In this document: in pieces, positions 9,308 through 16,053 of the stretch
Layout of the letters: the number at the start of each line of letters is the position of its first letter
Position numbering within the stretch: the stretch's first letter is position 1
NCBI RefSeq assembly: GCF_008039615.1
Contig: NZ_VDUZ01000003.1
Span: 213,620 to 277,619, forward strand
Length of the DNA stretch: 64,000 bases
Reading direction: 5' to 3'
Origin: Vineibacter terrae
Lineage (GTDB): Bacteria; Pseudomonadota; Alphaproteobacteria; Reyranellales; Reyranellaceae
Position numbers and translations under genes: made by a program
The notes under the pieces: generated by a model
Told to the model about the DNA's origin: nothing
What the model saw: only the letters and a program-made list of their open reading frames with translations
Database searches by the model: none

Positions 9308-10123
9308 ATGACCACTTCCCCAAAGCCCCAGGACGCCTTCGTGCGGCTCGACAACATCGTGAAGTCCTATGGCGCGTACGTCGCGCTGAAGGGCGTCTCG
9401 CTCGAGATCGCCAAGGGCCAGTCGGTCGCCCTGATCGGGCCGAGCGGCTCGGGCAAGAGCACGGTGCTGCGCTGCATCAACACGCTCGAGGTCATCGATT
9501 CGGGCGCCATCTTCGTCGGCGACCTGCGCATGGGCATGCAGGCGACGCCGCGTGGCCTGAGGCAAGCCACCGCGGTCGAGGCCGCGCGCCAGCGCGAGAG
9601 CGTCGGCATGGTGTTCCAGAGCTTCAACCTGTTCCCGCACATGACCGCCCTGGAGAATGTCGCGTCCGGTCCGAGGCTCGTGAAGAACGTGAGCAAGCCG
9701 CAGGCGCAAAGCCAGGCGATGGAGCTGCTGGACAGGGTCAAGCTCGGCGACAAGGCGAACGCCTATCCGCGGCAGCTTTCGGGCGGCCAGCAGCAGCGCG
9801 TGGCGATCGCGCGCGCGCTCGCGATGCAGCCGAGCGTCATGCTGTTCGACGAGCCGACATCGGCCCTCGATCCCGAGACCGTGCAGGAGGTGCTCAATGT
9901 CATCCGCGAGGTCCGGGACTCGCACATGACGATGCTGATCGCGACCCACGAGATGGAGTTCGCCCGCCATGCGTCCGACATGACGATCTTCATGGAGGCC
10001 GGGCAGATCGTCGAGAGCGGCCCGTCAGCGGAGGTTCTCGGTTCCCCGAAAACGGAGCGCTGCCGCCGTTTCCTGGCCGGCCTCACGGGCGTCGCGGCCC
10101 AGCCGCAGGCGAGGCCGGCATGA
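9308..10123 (+). CDS. amino-acid ABC transporter ATP-binding protein
   Basis: A 271-residue ATPase of the GlnQ/HisP class. Walker A GPSGSGKST (44-52), Q-loop VFQSFNLFPHMT, signature LSGGQ (157-161), Walker B VMLFDEPTSALD (177 on) and the switch histidine in ATHEM are all intact. A 15-residue insertion (TPRGLRQATAVEAARQRES) lies before the Q-loop, as in some octopine/opine ATPases. Its stop overlaps the next gene's start (ATGA), so translation of the reductase-like gene is coupled to it. Confidence 0.95.
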   Translation: MTTSPKPQDAFVRLDNIVKSYGAYVALKGVSLEIAKGQSVALIGPSGSGKSTVLRCINTLEVIDSGAIFVGDLRMGMQATPRGLRQATAVEAARQRESVGMVFQSFNLFPHMTALENVASGPRLVKNVSKPQAQSQAMELLDRVKLGDKANAYPRQLSGGQQQRVAIARALAMQPSVMLFDEPTSALDPETVQEVLNVIREVRDSHMTMLIATHEMEFARHASDMTIFMEAGQIVESGPSAEVLGSPKTERCRRFLAGLTGVAAQPQARPA

Positions 10124-10896
10124 CGCGTTGCCTGGGGTTCATCGGCGTCGGCACCATCGCATCCGCCTTTGTCGCCGGCCTGCGGCATGCCGGCGTCGCC
10201 GACGCCATCGTGCTGTCGCCGCGCTCGGAAGCGACGTCGCGCGATCTGGCCGGGCGCTTTTCCGGCGTCACGCGCGCAGCATCCAATGCCGAGGTGGCCG
10301 AAGCCAGCGACATCGTCTTCCTGGCGATGCGCCCGGCTCAGGTCGAGGAGGCCCTCGAGGGCGTGACCTTCCGCGCCGGCCAGACCGTCGCGAGCTTCGT
10401 GACCGGCCTGTCCGTCCCGGACCTGGCCGCGATCGCCCCTTTGTCGACCGTGGCTCGCGTGCTGCCGTTGCCGATGATCAGCAAGGGCAGGGGACCCGTG
10501 ATCTGCTTCCCGGCCGTCGCGGCGTTGACCGGGCTGCTGTCGGGCATGGGGGACATCCTCGTGCCGGAGGACGAGACGCAGCTGCGGGCGATGGGCGGCG
10601 TCAGCGGGTTCATGTCGAGCTTCTTCGAGCTGCAGCAATCCCTGGCAGACTGGCTGGTGGCACAGGGGCTGAGCGGGCGCAACGCGAACCTGTACGTTCG
10701 CTCGATGATGGCCGGGCTGGCCGAGACCGGACGCGGCACGGCCTTCGAGGACCTCGCGGGCCTGCCGGCCGAGCACGAGACGAAGGGCGGACTCAACGAG
10801 CGGGTCCGGCATCATCTCAGGGAACAGGGCTGGTTCGGGCAGCCCGGTCTTGCCTTCGCCGGCGTGCAGGGCCTCGACCGCAGGAAACTGAAGTAA
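10120..10896 (+). CDS. pyrroline-5-carboxylate reductase-like NAD(P) protein
   Basis: A 258-residue member of the ProC fold. The N-terminal Rossmann motif is GFIGVGTIASAFVAGL; the VFLAMRPAQVEEAL segment is the usual ProC VxLAVKPQ region; the C-terminal HETKGGLNE matches the ProC TSPGGTT site. It overlaps the ABC ATPase gene by four bases. In this setting it may reduce or oxidise a pyrroline-type intermediate rather than make proline; that is inference. No signal peptide, cytosolic. Confidence 0.75.
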   Translation: MTRCLGFIGVGTIASAFVAGLRHAGVADAIVLSPRSEATSRDLAGRFSGVTRAASNAEVAEASDIVFLAMRPAQVEEALEGVTFRAGQTVASFVTGLSVPDLAAIAPLSTVARVLPLPMISKGRGPVICFPAVAALTGLLSGMGDILVPEDETQLRAMGGVSGFMSSFFELQQSLADWLVAQGLSGRNANLYVRSMMAGLAETGRGTAFEDLAGLPAEHETKGGLNERVRHHLREQGWFGQPGLAFAGVQGLDRRKLK

Positions 10897-10946
10897 GGTT
10901 CGGTCCGGCGATCGCCGCGGCCGCTTGCAACACCAGGGACTTCCAG

Positions 10947-11888
10947 ATGACCTCCAACATCTTCACCGGCACGATTCCCGCTCTCATGACTCCCTGCAGG
11001 GCGGATCGTTCACCGGATTTCAAGGCCCTCGTCGCCAAGGGCCGTGAGCTGATCCAGGCAGGCATGTCGGCGGTCGTCTACTGCGGGTCGATGGGCGATT
11101 GGCCGCTGCTGACCGACGAGCAGCGGATGGAAGGCGTCGAGCGGCTGGTCGAGGCGGGCATCCCCGTCATCGCCGGAACCGGCGCGCAGAATTCGCAGCG
11201 TGCCGCGGCGCTGGCCGGCCATGCCAAGAGGGTCGGCGCCAAGGGCCTCATGATCATTCCGCGCGTGCTGTCGCGCGGCTCGTCCATCGCCGCCCAGCAG
11301 GCGCATTTCTCGGCCATCCTCGACGCCGCGGTCGATCTGCCGTCCGTGATCTACAACAGCCCGCACTATGGCTTCGAGACCCGGGCGGACCTCTTCTTCC
11401 AGCTGCGCGCCCGGTACCGCCACCTGATCGGGTTCAAGGAATTCGGCGGCGCGAAATCGCTCAGCTATGCCGCCGAGCACATCACCGGCCAATCGCCCGA
11501 CATCACGCTCATGGTCGGCGTCGACACGCAGGTCTTCCACGGCTTCGTCAACTGCGGGGCCCGCGGTGCGATCACCGGCATCGGCAACGTGCTGCCGAAA
11601 GAAGTCCTGCACCTTGTCGCCCTTTGTGAAAGCGCTGCGAAGGGCGACGCCGAGGCGCGGCGGCGGGCGCTCGCGCTCGATGGCGCGCTCGCGATCCTGT
11701 CGGGCTTCGATGAAGGCGTCGATCTCGTACTCTACTACAAGCACCTCATGACGCTCGAGGGCAACCCCGAATACGCCCTGCATTTCAATGCGTCCGATGC
11801 CCTGAGCGCCAGCCAGAAGCACTATGCCGAGACCCAGCTGAGCATCTTCAAGGCATGGTACGCCGGGTGGCGCCAGGCGGAGCAGTGA
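10947..11888 (+). CDS. DapA-family enzyme, probable pyrroline-4-hydroxy-2-carboxylate deaminase
   Basis: A 313-residue Schiff-base TIM barrel. Catalytic lysine K164 in GFKEF and tyrosine Y136 in VIYNSPHYGF are present. The N-terminus IFTGTIPALMTPCRADRSPD and the GSMGDWPLLTDEQRMEG loop are of the type found in hydroxyproline gene clusters, where such proteins deaminate the pyrroline formed from cis-4-hydroxy-D-proline to 2-oxoglutarate semialdehyde. The next gene is a 4-hydroxyproline epimerase-type racemase two bases downstream, which supports the call. A dedicated semialdehyde dehydrogenase is not in the cluster. Confidence 0.72.
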   Translation: MTSNIFTGTIPALMTPCRADRSPDFKALVAKGRELIQAGMSAVVYCGSMGDWPLLTDEQRMEGVERLVEAGIPVIAGTGAQNSQRAAALAGHAKRVGAKGLMIIPRVLSRGSSIAAQQAHFSAILDAAVDLPSVIYNSPHYGFETRADLFFQLRARYRHLIGFKEFGGAKSLSYAAEHITGQSPDITLMVGVDTQVFHGFVNCGARGAITGIGNVLPKEVLHLVALCESAAKGDAEARRRALALDGALAILSGFDEGVDLVLYYKHLMTLEGNPEYALHFNASDALSASQKHYAETQLSIFKAWYAGWRQAEQ

Positions 11889-11890
11889 GC

Positions 11891-12826
11891 ATGCGCGTCA
11901 TCGATTCCCATACCGAAGGCGAGCCGACACGGATCATCGTCGATGGTGGCCCGGACCTGGGCTCGGGACCGCTGGACCAGCGGCGACAGCGCTTTGCCGA
12001 GGCATTCGACCATATCCGCTCCTTCACCGTCAACGAGCCACGCGGCTATGACGCGCTGGTCGGCGCGCTGCTGTGCGAGCCATGCGATCCGAGCTGCGCC
12101 GCGGGCCTGATCTTCTTCAACAACGTCGGCTTTCTCGGCATGTGCGGCCATGCCACGATCGGCGCTGCCGTGACGCTGGCGCATCTCGGCCGCATCGCGC
12201 CCGGCACGCATCGGTTCGAGACGCCGGTCGGAGCCGTGTCGGTCGACCTCATCGACAAGAACTACGTGTCGATCGAGAACGTCAGAAGCTATCGGCACCT
12301 GAAGGATGTCCCGGTCGACGTCGAGGGCCTCGGCGTCGTCACCGGCGACGTCGGTTGGGGCGGGAACTGGTTCTTCCTGACCGATGCCGCGCCATGTCCG
12401 CTTGTCAGCGGCAACATTCCTGAGCTGACCCGGGCGGCCCAATCCATCCAAACAGCATTGCGGACATCCGGCGTCACGGGCGCCGGCGGCGCCGACATCG
12501 ACCATATCGAGATATTCGGGCCGCCCCAGGGGCCTGAAGCGAACAGCCGCAGTTTCGTGCTCTGTCCCGGCGGCGCCTACGACCGATCGCCGTGCGGGAC
12601 CGGCACCAGCGCGAAGCTCGCCTGCATGGCGGCCGACGGCACGCTGCGTGCGGGCGACCGCTGGGTGCAGGAGAGCATCATCGGCAGCCGCTTCGACGCC
12701 AGCTACCGGCTGGATCGCGAAGGACACATCATTCCCCGCATCGGCGGACGGGCGTTCATATGCGGCGAGGCCACGCTGCACGAGGACCCAGCCGATCCGT
12801 TCCGGCACGGGATTGCCACGGCATAG
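11891..12826 (+). CDS. proline racemase superfamily, probable 4-hydroxyproline 2-epimerase
   Basis: A 311-residue cofactor-free epimerase. Both catalytic cysteines are present: C85 in MCGHATIG and C235 in DRSPCGTGTSAK. Two cysteines separate it from trans-3-hydroxyproline dehydratases, which have a Thr or Ser at one site. It would turn trans-4-hydroxy-L-proline into cis-4-hydroxy-D-proline. The start two bases after the DapA-family stop was chosen over upstream codons. The FAD oxidase for the next step lies beyond the IclR gene at 13985. Confidence 0.85.
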   Translation: MRVIDSHTEGEPTRIIVDGGPDLGSGPLDQRRQRFAEAFDHIRSFTVNEPRGYDALVGALLCEPCDPSCAAGLIFFNNVGFLGMCGHATIGAAVTLAHLGRIAPGTHRFETPVGAVSVDLIDKNYVSIENVRSYRHLKDVPVDVEGLGVVTGDVGWGGNWFFLTDAAPCPLVSGNIPELTRAAQSIQTALRTSGVTGAGGADIDHIEIFGPPQGPEANSRSFVLCPGGAYDRSPCGTGTSAKLACMAADGTLRAGDRWVQESIIGSRFDASYRLDREGHIIPRIGGRAFICGEATLHEDPADPFRHGIATA

Positions 12827-12859
12827 GCGCACCGGCGGGGCATTCGCGTATGGCTTCCT

Positions 12860-12991
12860 GTCATCCTGAGCGCAGCGAAGGATCTATTGAGCCGCCGACA
12901 CGCACGGACCAAGGAAATGGCGCAGGTGCGCCACCGGATGGTCCGTGCCAGACGACGGTTCAATAGATCCTTCGCTGCGCTCAGGACGACA
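12860..12991. repeat. palindromic repeat, family 1, copy 1
   Basis: Starts GTCATCCTGAGCGCAGCGAA and ends with the inverted form (TTCGCTGCGCTCAGGACGAC). The middle has a second short hairpin around GGACC..GGTCC. This copy is more diverged than the other five (19512, 31908, 35488, 55451, 63760). It sits between convergent genes and may fold as a terminator. Confidence 0.8.
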
Positions 12992-13036
12992 GGGAGCGTG
13001 CCATGATGTCTTTTGCTATCGGCTTGACAGCGGGCG

Positions 13037-13846
13037 TTACAGCCGCTGCGACAGCGACGAGGCTGCCGCCATCACAAGGGGGGCATATGCGTTCTCGGCT
13101 GCCTGGAGCGACATCGTGAGCGTCGAGGTCGAGATGCCGAGCCCGGCCACCGGGGCGCCGTCCGCACCCAGGATCGCCGATGCGACCGAGATGTCGCCGA
13201 CCGACGTTTCCTGGTACGCCACGGCATATCCCTTCTTGCGGATGTCGGCGAGGCGCTTGCGGATAACCTCGAGGCGGGTCTCCGTGAAATTGGTCAGCCT
13301 GGTGAAATTGGAGCTCGCCAGGATCTGCTCGGCATCCTCCGGCGGCATCCTGGCGAGGATGGCCATGCCGGAGGCCGTCGCGAACATCGGCAGGCGCGCG
13401 CCGATCATGATCTCGGCGTTGACCAGGTTGCGGCTATGAAATCGGCTGATATAGACGATGTCCACGCCATCCGGGACCATCAGGTTGATGGTCGCCTCGG
13501 TGGTCTTGCTGAGATGCAGCATCGTCGGCGTGGCGCGCTCGATGAGCTCGTTGCCGACCAGGTAGCGGTGCCCGAGGTTGAGCAGCTGCGGCGCGACTTC
13601 GTAGAGGCGGGTTCCAGCCGCTTTTCTCAGCAGGCCGAGCTTCTCGAGCGTATAGACGAAGCGCTGGGCCGTGCTCATGTCCGTCCCGACTCTTTCCGCC
13701 AGCTGCGAGAGCGACAGGTGGCGGTGGCCGGCGTCGAATGCCGCGATGAATGTCATCGCCTTCTCCACGGACCGTACGAAAAGCGGCGAGTCTCGCCCTT
13801 CGTCCCGAGATCCGCGCTTGGGCCGCCGGGCCGTGGGCTTCGTCAT
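13037..13846 (-). CDS. IclR-family transcriptional regulator
   Basis: A 269-residue regulator with a winged helix (about residues 22-85; SLSQLAERVGTDMSTAQRFVYTLEKLGLL) and a C-terminal effector domain of the IclR type (90-265, with GHRYL.. and the VAYQETSVGDISVASAIL region). A basic N-terminal tail of about 20 residues precedes it. It is divergent from the FAD dehydrogenase at 13985 and convergent with the racemase gene, so it is the likely local switch. A shared AT-rich motif in both promoter regions of the island may be its site. Confidence 0.9.
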   Translation of the reverse strand: MTKPTARRPKRGSRDEGRDSPLFVRSVEKAMTFIAAFDAGHRHLSLSQLAERVGTDMSTAQRFVYTLEKLGLLRKAAGTRLYEVAPQLLNLGHRYLVGNELIERATPTMLHLSKTTEATINLMVPDGVDIVYISRFHSRNLVNAEIMIGARLPMFATASGMAILARMPPEDAEQILASSNFTRLTNFTETRLEVIRKRLADIRKKGYAVAYQETSVGDISVASAILGADGAPVAGLGISTSTLTMSLQAAENAYAPLVMAAASSLSQRL

Positions 13847-13907
13847 CTATTCCGTCCTCGTCCTGTGCACGCCACGCGGGGCGTCCGCTGACGGCGCACA
13901 ATAACTA

Positions 13908-13922
13908 ATATGATATAGAAAT
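13908..13922. promoter_or_regulatory. candidate IclR operator in the divergent promoter region
   Basis: The gap 13847-13984 separates divergent genes and holds an AT-rich core at 13900-13927. Read on the minus strand it contains ATTTCTATATCATAT. The first eight bases, ATTTCTAT, recur at 6414-6421 in front of the ABC transporter genes, again in an AT-rich tract. The site would lie near the start of both divergent transcripts. Binding is inferred. Confidence 0.35.
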
Positions 13923-13984
13923 AGTAGAGCCGCAGGCATGTCGCTCGCGCGCCAGCAGCATGCCCGGCTTCCGAGGTCAGCAGC

Positions 13985-15238
13985 ATGCGAACAGTGATCA
14001 TAGGGGCCGGCATCGTCGGCGTCAGCACGGCCCATGCCCTCCTCGACGAGGGCCATGACGTGAGCCTCGTCGATAGCGCGCGGCGCGCGGGACGGGCGAG
14101 CCTGGCCAACGCAGGCTGGATTGCCGATGCCGACATCATGCCGCTGGCCTCGCCGAAGGTCTGGCGCCATGTGCCGCGCTGGCTGCTCGATCCGCTTGGC
14201 CCTCTTGCCGTTCGTCCGGGCTACCTGCCCAGGATCGCCCCATGGCTGGTGCGGTTCATCCTCGCGTCCTTTCCTTCCCGGATCGAGGCGAGCATCGAGG
14301 GGATCCGCGCGCTCAACGCGCGGGCGCTGCCCGCCTGGCGGCGGCGTCTGGGCAAGCTCGATCTGCACAGCCAGCTGGTCGAGAAGGGCGCCCTTTCCGT
14401 GTGGCGCCGGCGCGGCGCGTTCGAGCAGGCCAGGCGGATCATCGCGCGCCAGCAGGGCTACGGCATCGCGGCGCAGGAGATTGCGGCTGGCGACCTTGCC
14501 GGCCTCGAGCCGGCGCTGCGCAATGTCCAGGCGGCCGTGGTCTATCCTGACCTGTGCCATGTCAGCGACCCGGCCGGCCTGTGCGAGGCGCTGCTGCATC
14601 GTGCGTTGGCGCGCGGCGCGCGGCATGTCCAACATGATGCGACCGCAATAGAGCGCGAGGCGAACCGGCTGCGGCTGCGCCTGGGCGATGGCGCTGACGC
14701 CATCGACGCCGACCGCATCGTCGTCGCTGCCGGCGCCTGGTCAGGCGCGCTCACGTCGCAGATGGGCGATCGCATACCGCTCGACACCGAGCGCGGCTAC
14801 AATGCCACGTTCGCGCCGGGGACCCTCGGGCTGGCGCGGCCCGTCATGTTCGAGGGCGAGGGCTTCGTCACCACGCCGCTCGGCATCGGCGATCGGGTCG
14901 GCGGCATGGTGGAGTTCGCGGGCCTTCGCCAGGCGCCAGATCATCGGCGCACCGATGCCATCGTGCAGCGGCTCAGGGAATTCCTGCCGCATCTCGACCC
15001 CCGGACGCCGGGGCGGCGCTGGATGGGATTCCGGCCATCCATGCCCGATTCGCTGCCGGTGATCGGGCGGGCGGCACGGGACGGGCGCGTGCTCTACAAT
15101 TTCGGCCATGGGCATCATGGCCTGACCCAGGCTGCCGCCAGCGCGGAGATCGTCGCGGACTTGATCGCTGGCCGCGCGCCGTCCATCGAGGTACGCCCGT
15201 TTGCGCCTGGACGGTTCCGCGCCGGCTTCTCGCGATGA
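13985..15238 (+). CDS. FAD-dependent D-amino-acid dehydrogenase (DadA/HypO-like)
   Basis: A 417-residue DAO-fold flavoprotein. The FAD Rossmann motif GAGIVG begins at residue 7, followed by the acidic SLVDSARRAG end and the ASLANAGWI stretch usual in DadA proteins. The C-terminal GFRPSMPDSLPVIG and NFGHGHHGLTQAAASAEIVADLI segments complete the FAD site. It would oxidise a D-amino acid such as cis-4-hydroxy-D-proline to the imine. Paired with the epimerase at 11891 and DapA-type deaminase at 10947 it gives three consecutive steps of hydroxyproline breakdown. Divergent from the IclR gene. Confidence 0.85.
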   Translation: MRTVIIGAGIVGVSTAHALLDEGHDVSLVDSARRAGRASLANAGWIADADIMPLASPKVWRHVPRWLLDPLGPLAVRPGYLPRIAPWLVRFILASFPSRIEASIEGIRALNARALPAWRRRLGKLDLHSQLVEKGALSVWRRRGAFEQARRIIARQQGYGIAAQEIAAGDLAGLEPALRNVQAAVVYPDLCHVSDPAGLCEALLHRALARGARHVQHDATAIEREANRLRLRLGDGADAIDADRIVVAAGAWSGALTSQMGDRIPLDTERGYNATFAPGTLGLARPVMFEGEGFVTTPLGIGDRVGGMVEFAGLRQAPDHRRTDAIVQRLREFLPHLDPRTPGRRWMGFRPSMPDSLPVIGRAARDGRVLYNFGHGHHGLTQAAASAEIVADLIAGRAPSIEVRPFAPGRFRAGFSR

Positions 15239-15587
15239 GGGTGGGGGCGGCCGGGCGTTGCCGTGGTCGGCTCACGGCAAATTGTGCCGCCATCACCCGA
15301 TCGGGTGACGCCCGGATCCGTCCCGTGTGAGACCATGTTGCCGGGTCAAAGGCAGGGCATTCGCATATGGGTTTTTGACTACCTTCCCCCGCTTGCGGGG
15401 GAAGGTGCCCGAAAGGCGGATGGGGGGTGGTGCAACAGCGCGGATGCTCGATGGGATGCGCCATTTTCGTTGAAGCGCCCCCCATCCGGCGCTTCGCGCC
15501 ACCTTCCCCCGCAAGCGGGGGAAGGTAGTCGAAACCGACACCTCAGCTCATATGCGAATGCCCTGGGGTCAAAGGGGAGGTCCGGTC
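15239..15587. other. intergenic stretch dominated by an inverted repeat
   Basis: No gene is supported here. Most of it is the family 4 inverted repeat at 15380-15531. Outside this, ATTCGCATATG (near 15357) faces CATATGCGAAT (near 15549), extending the mirror symmetry. The final bases carry the GGGGAGG ribosome site of the Trypco1 gene. Confidence 0.7.
15380..15531. repeat. inverted intergenic repeat, family 4, copy a
   Basis: Each end is a small perfect hairpin (CCTTCCCCCGCTTGCGGGGG and CCTTCCCCCGCAAGCGGGGG) and the inner arms GGCGGATGGGG and CCCCATCCGGCGCTTCGCGCC also pair. The related copy at 21477-21677 has the same order of parts. It sits just before the conflict-system cassette. Confidence 0.8.
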
Positions 15588-15914
15588 ATGAGCGAGGACA
15601 ATGTTCGCATCGTGCCTGTGCAAGTGGGCGGCGCGACACTGAGGGTGGAAGCACGCGATCTCGGCGGGCCGGAGAAGGTCGGCATCCTGGATTCCCTGGC
15701 GTTCACCGAGGTGACGGCGGCGCTCGAAGCGGTCGGGGCGGCGCTGGCACGCAGCATCGCGACGATCCGGCCGCAGCGCGCGACCGTGGAGCTGGGCGTG
15801 GAGGTCGGCCTCGAGGCCGGCCAACTGGTCGCGCTGCTGACCAAGGCCTCGGGCAAGGGCAACCTCAAGGTCACCCTGGAATGGAAAGCCGACACACCCG
15901 CGCGTCCGGCGTGA
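15588..15914 (+). CDS. Trypco1-domain protein (CU044_2847 family)
   Basis: A 108-residue soluble protein made of one small domain: an N-terminal strand pair (VRIVPVQVGGATLRVEA), a central helix (FTEVTAALEAVGAALARSI) and a C-terminal part VELGVEVGLEAGQLVALLTK...GNLKVTLEW. This matches the trypsin-co-occurring domain 1 as I remember it. The family is named for sitting beside trypsin-like proteases in NTP-dependent conflict systems, and the next gene is exactly such a protease. GGGGAGG lies seven bases before the ATG. Its biochemical role is unknown; it may be a sensor, adaptor or protease substrate. Confidence 0.85.
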   Translation: MSEDNVRIVPVQVGGATLRVEARDLGGPEKVGILDSLAFTEVTAALEAVGAALARSIATIRPQRATVELGVEVGLEAGQLVALLTKASGKGNLKVTLEWKADTPARPA

Positions 15915-15972
15915 GGGCAGGGCGGTCGCGCATGGACGCACCAGGGCAGTCTCCTCTCTCCGCGAGCGGCAG

Positions 15973-16010
15973 CGCGATCGCATATGACAGAACGGGCCAT
16001 ATGCGATCGC
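15973..16010. repeat. perfect 13-bp inverted repeat between the two cassette genes
   Basis: GCGATCGCATATG and its exact reverse complement CATATGCGATCGC flank an 11-base loop in the 139-base gap between the Trypco1 gene and the protease gene. Partial copies of the same motif occur near 19605 and 25429, so it is a mobile repeat unit, but here it could act as an RNA hairpin between co-transcribed genes. Confidence 0.75.
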
Positions 16011-16053
16011 ACTGTCGCAAGCGGGGCAAGGGGGGTGAACGGCAGGATATGTG

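Noticed and set aside
10120..10896. proC of proline synthesis.
   Set aside because: Start overlaps the ABC ATPase of a catabolic island, the sequence is short and diverged, and a biosynthetic role has no support from context.
15973..16010. GCGATCGC resembles the cyanobacterial HIP1 motif.
   Set aside because: It is only part of a longer palindrome, and the rest of the window is not enriched for it or cyanobacterial in gene content.
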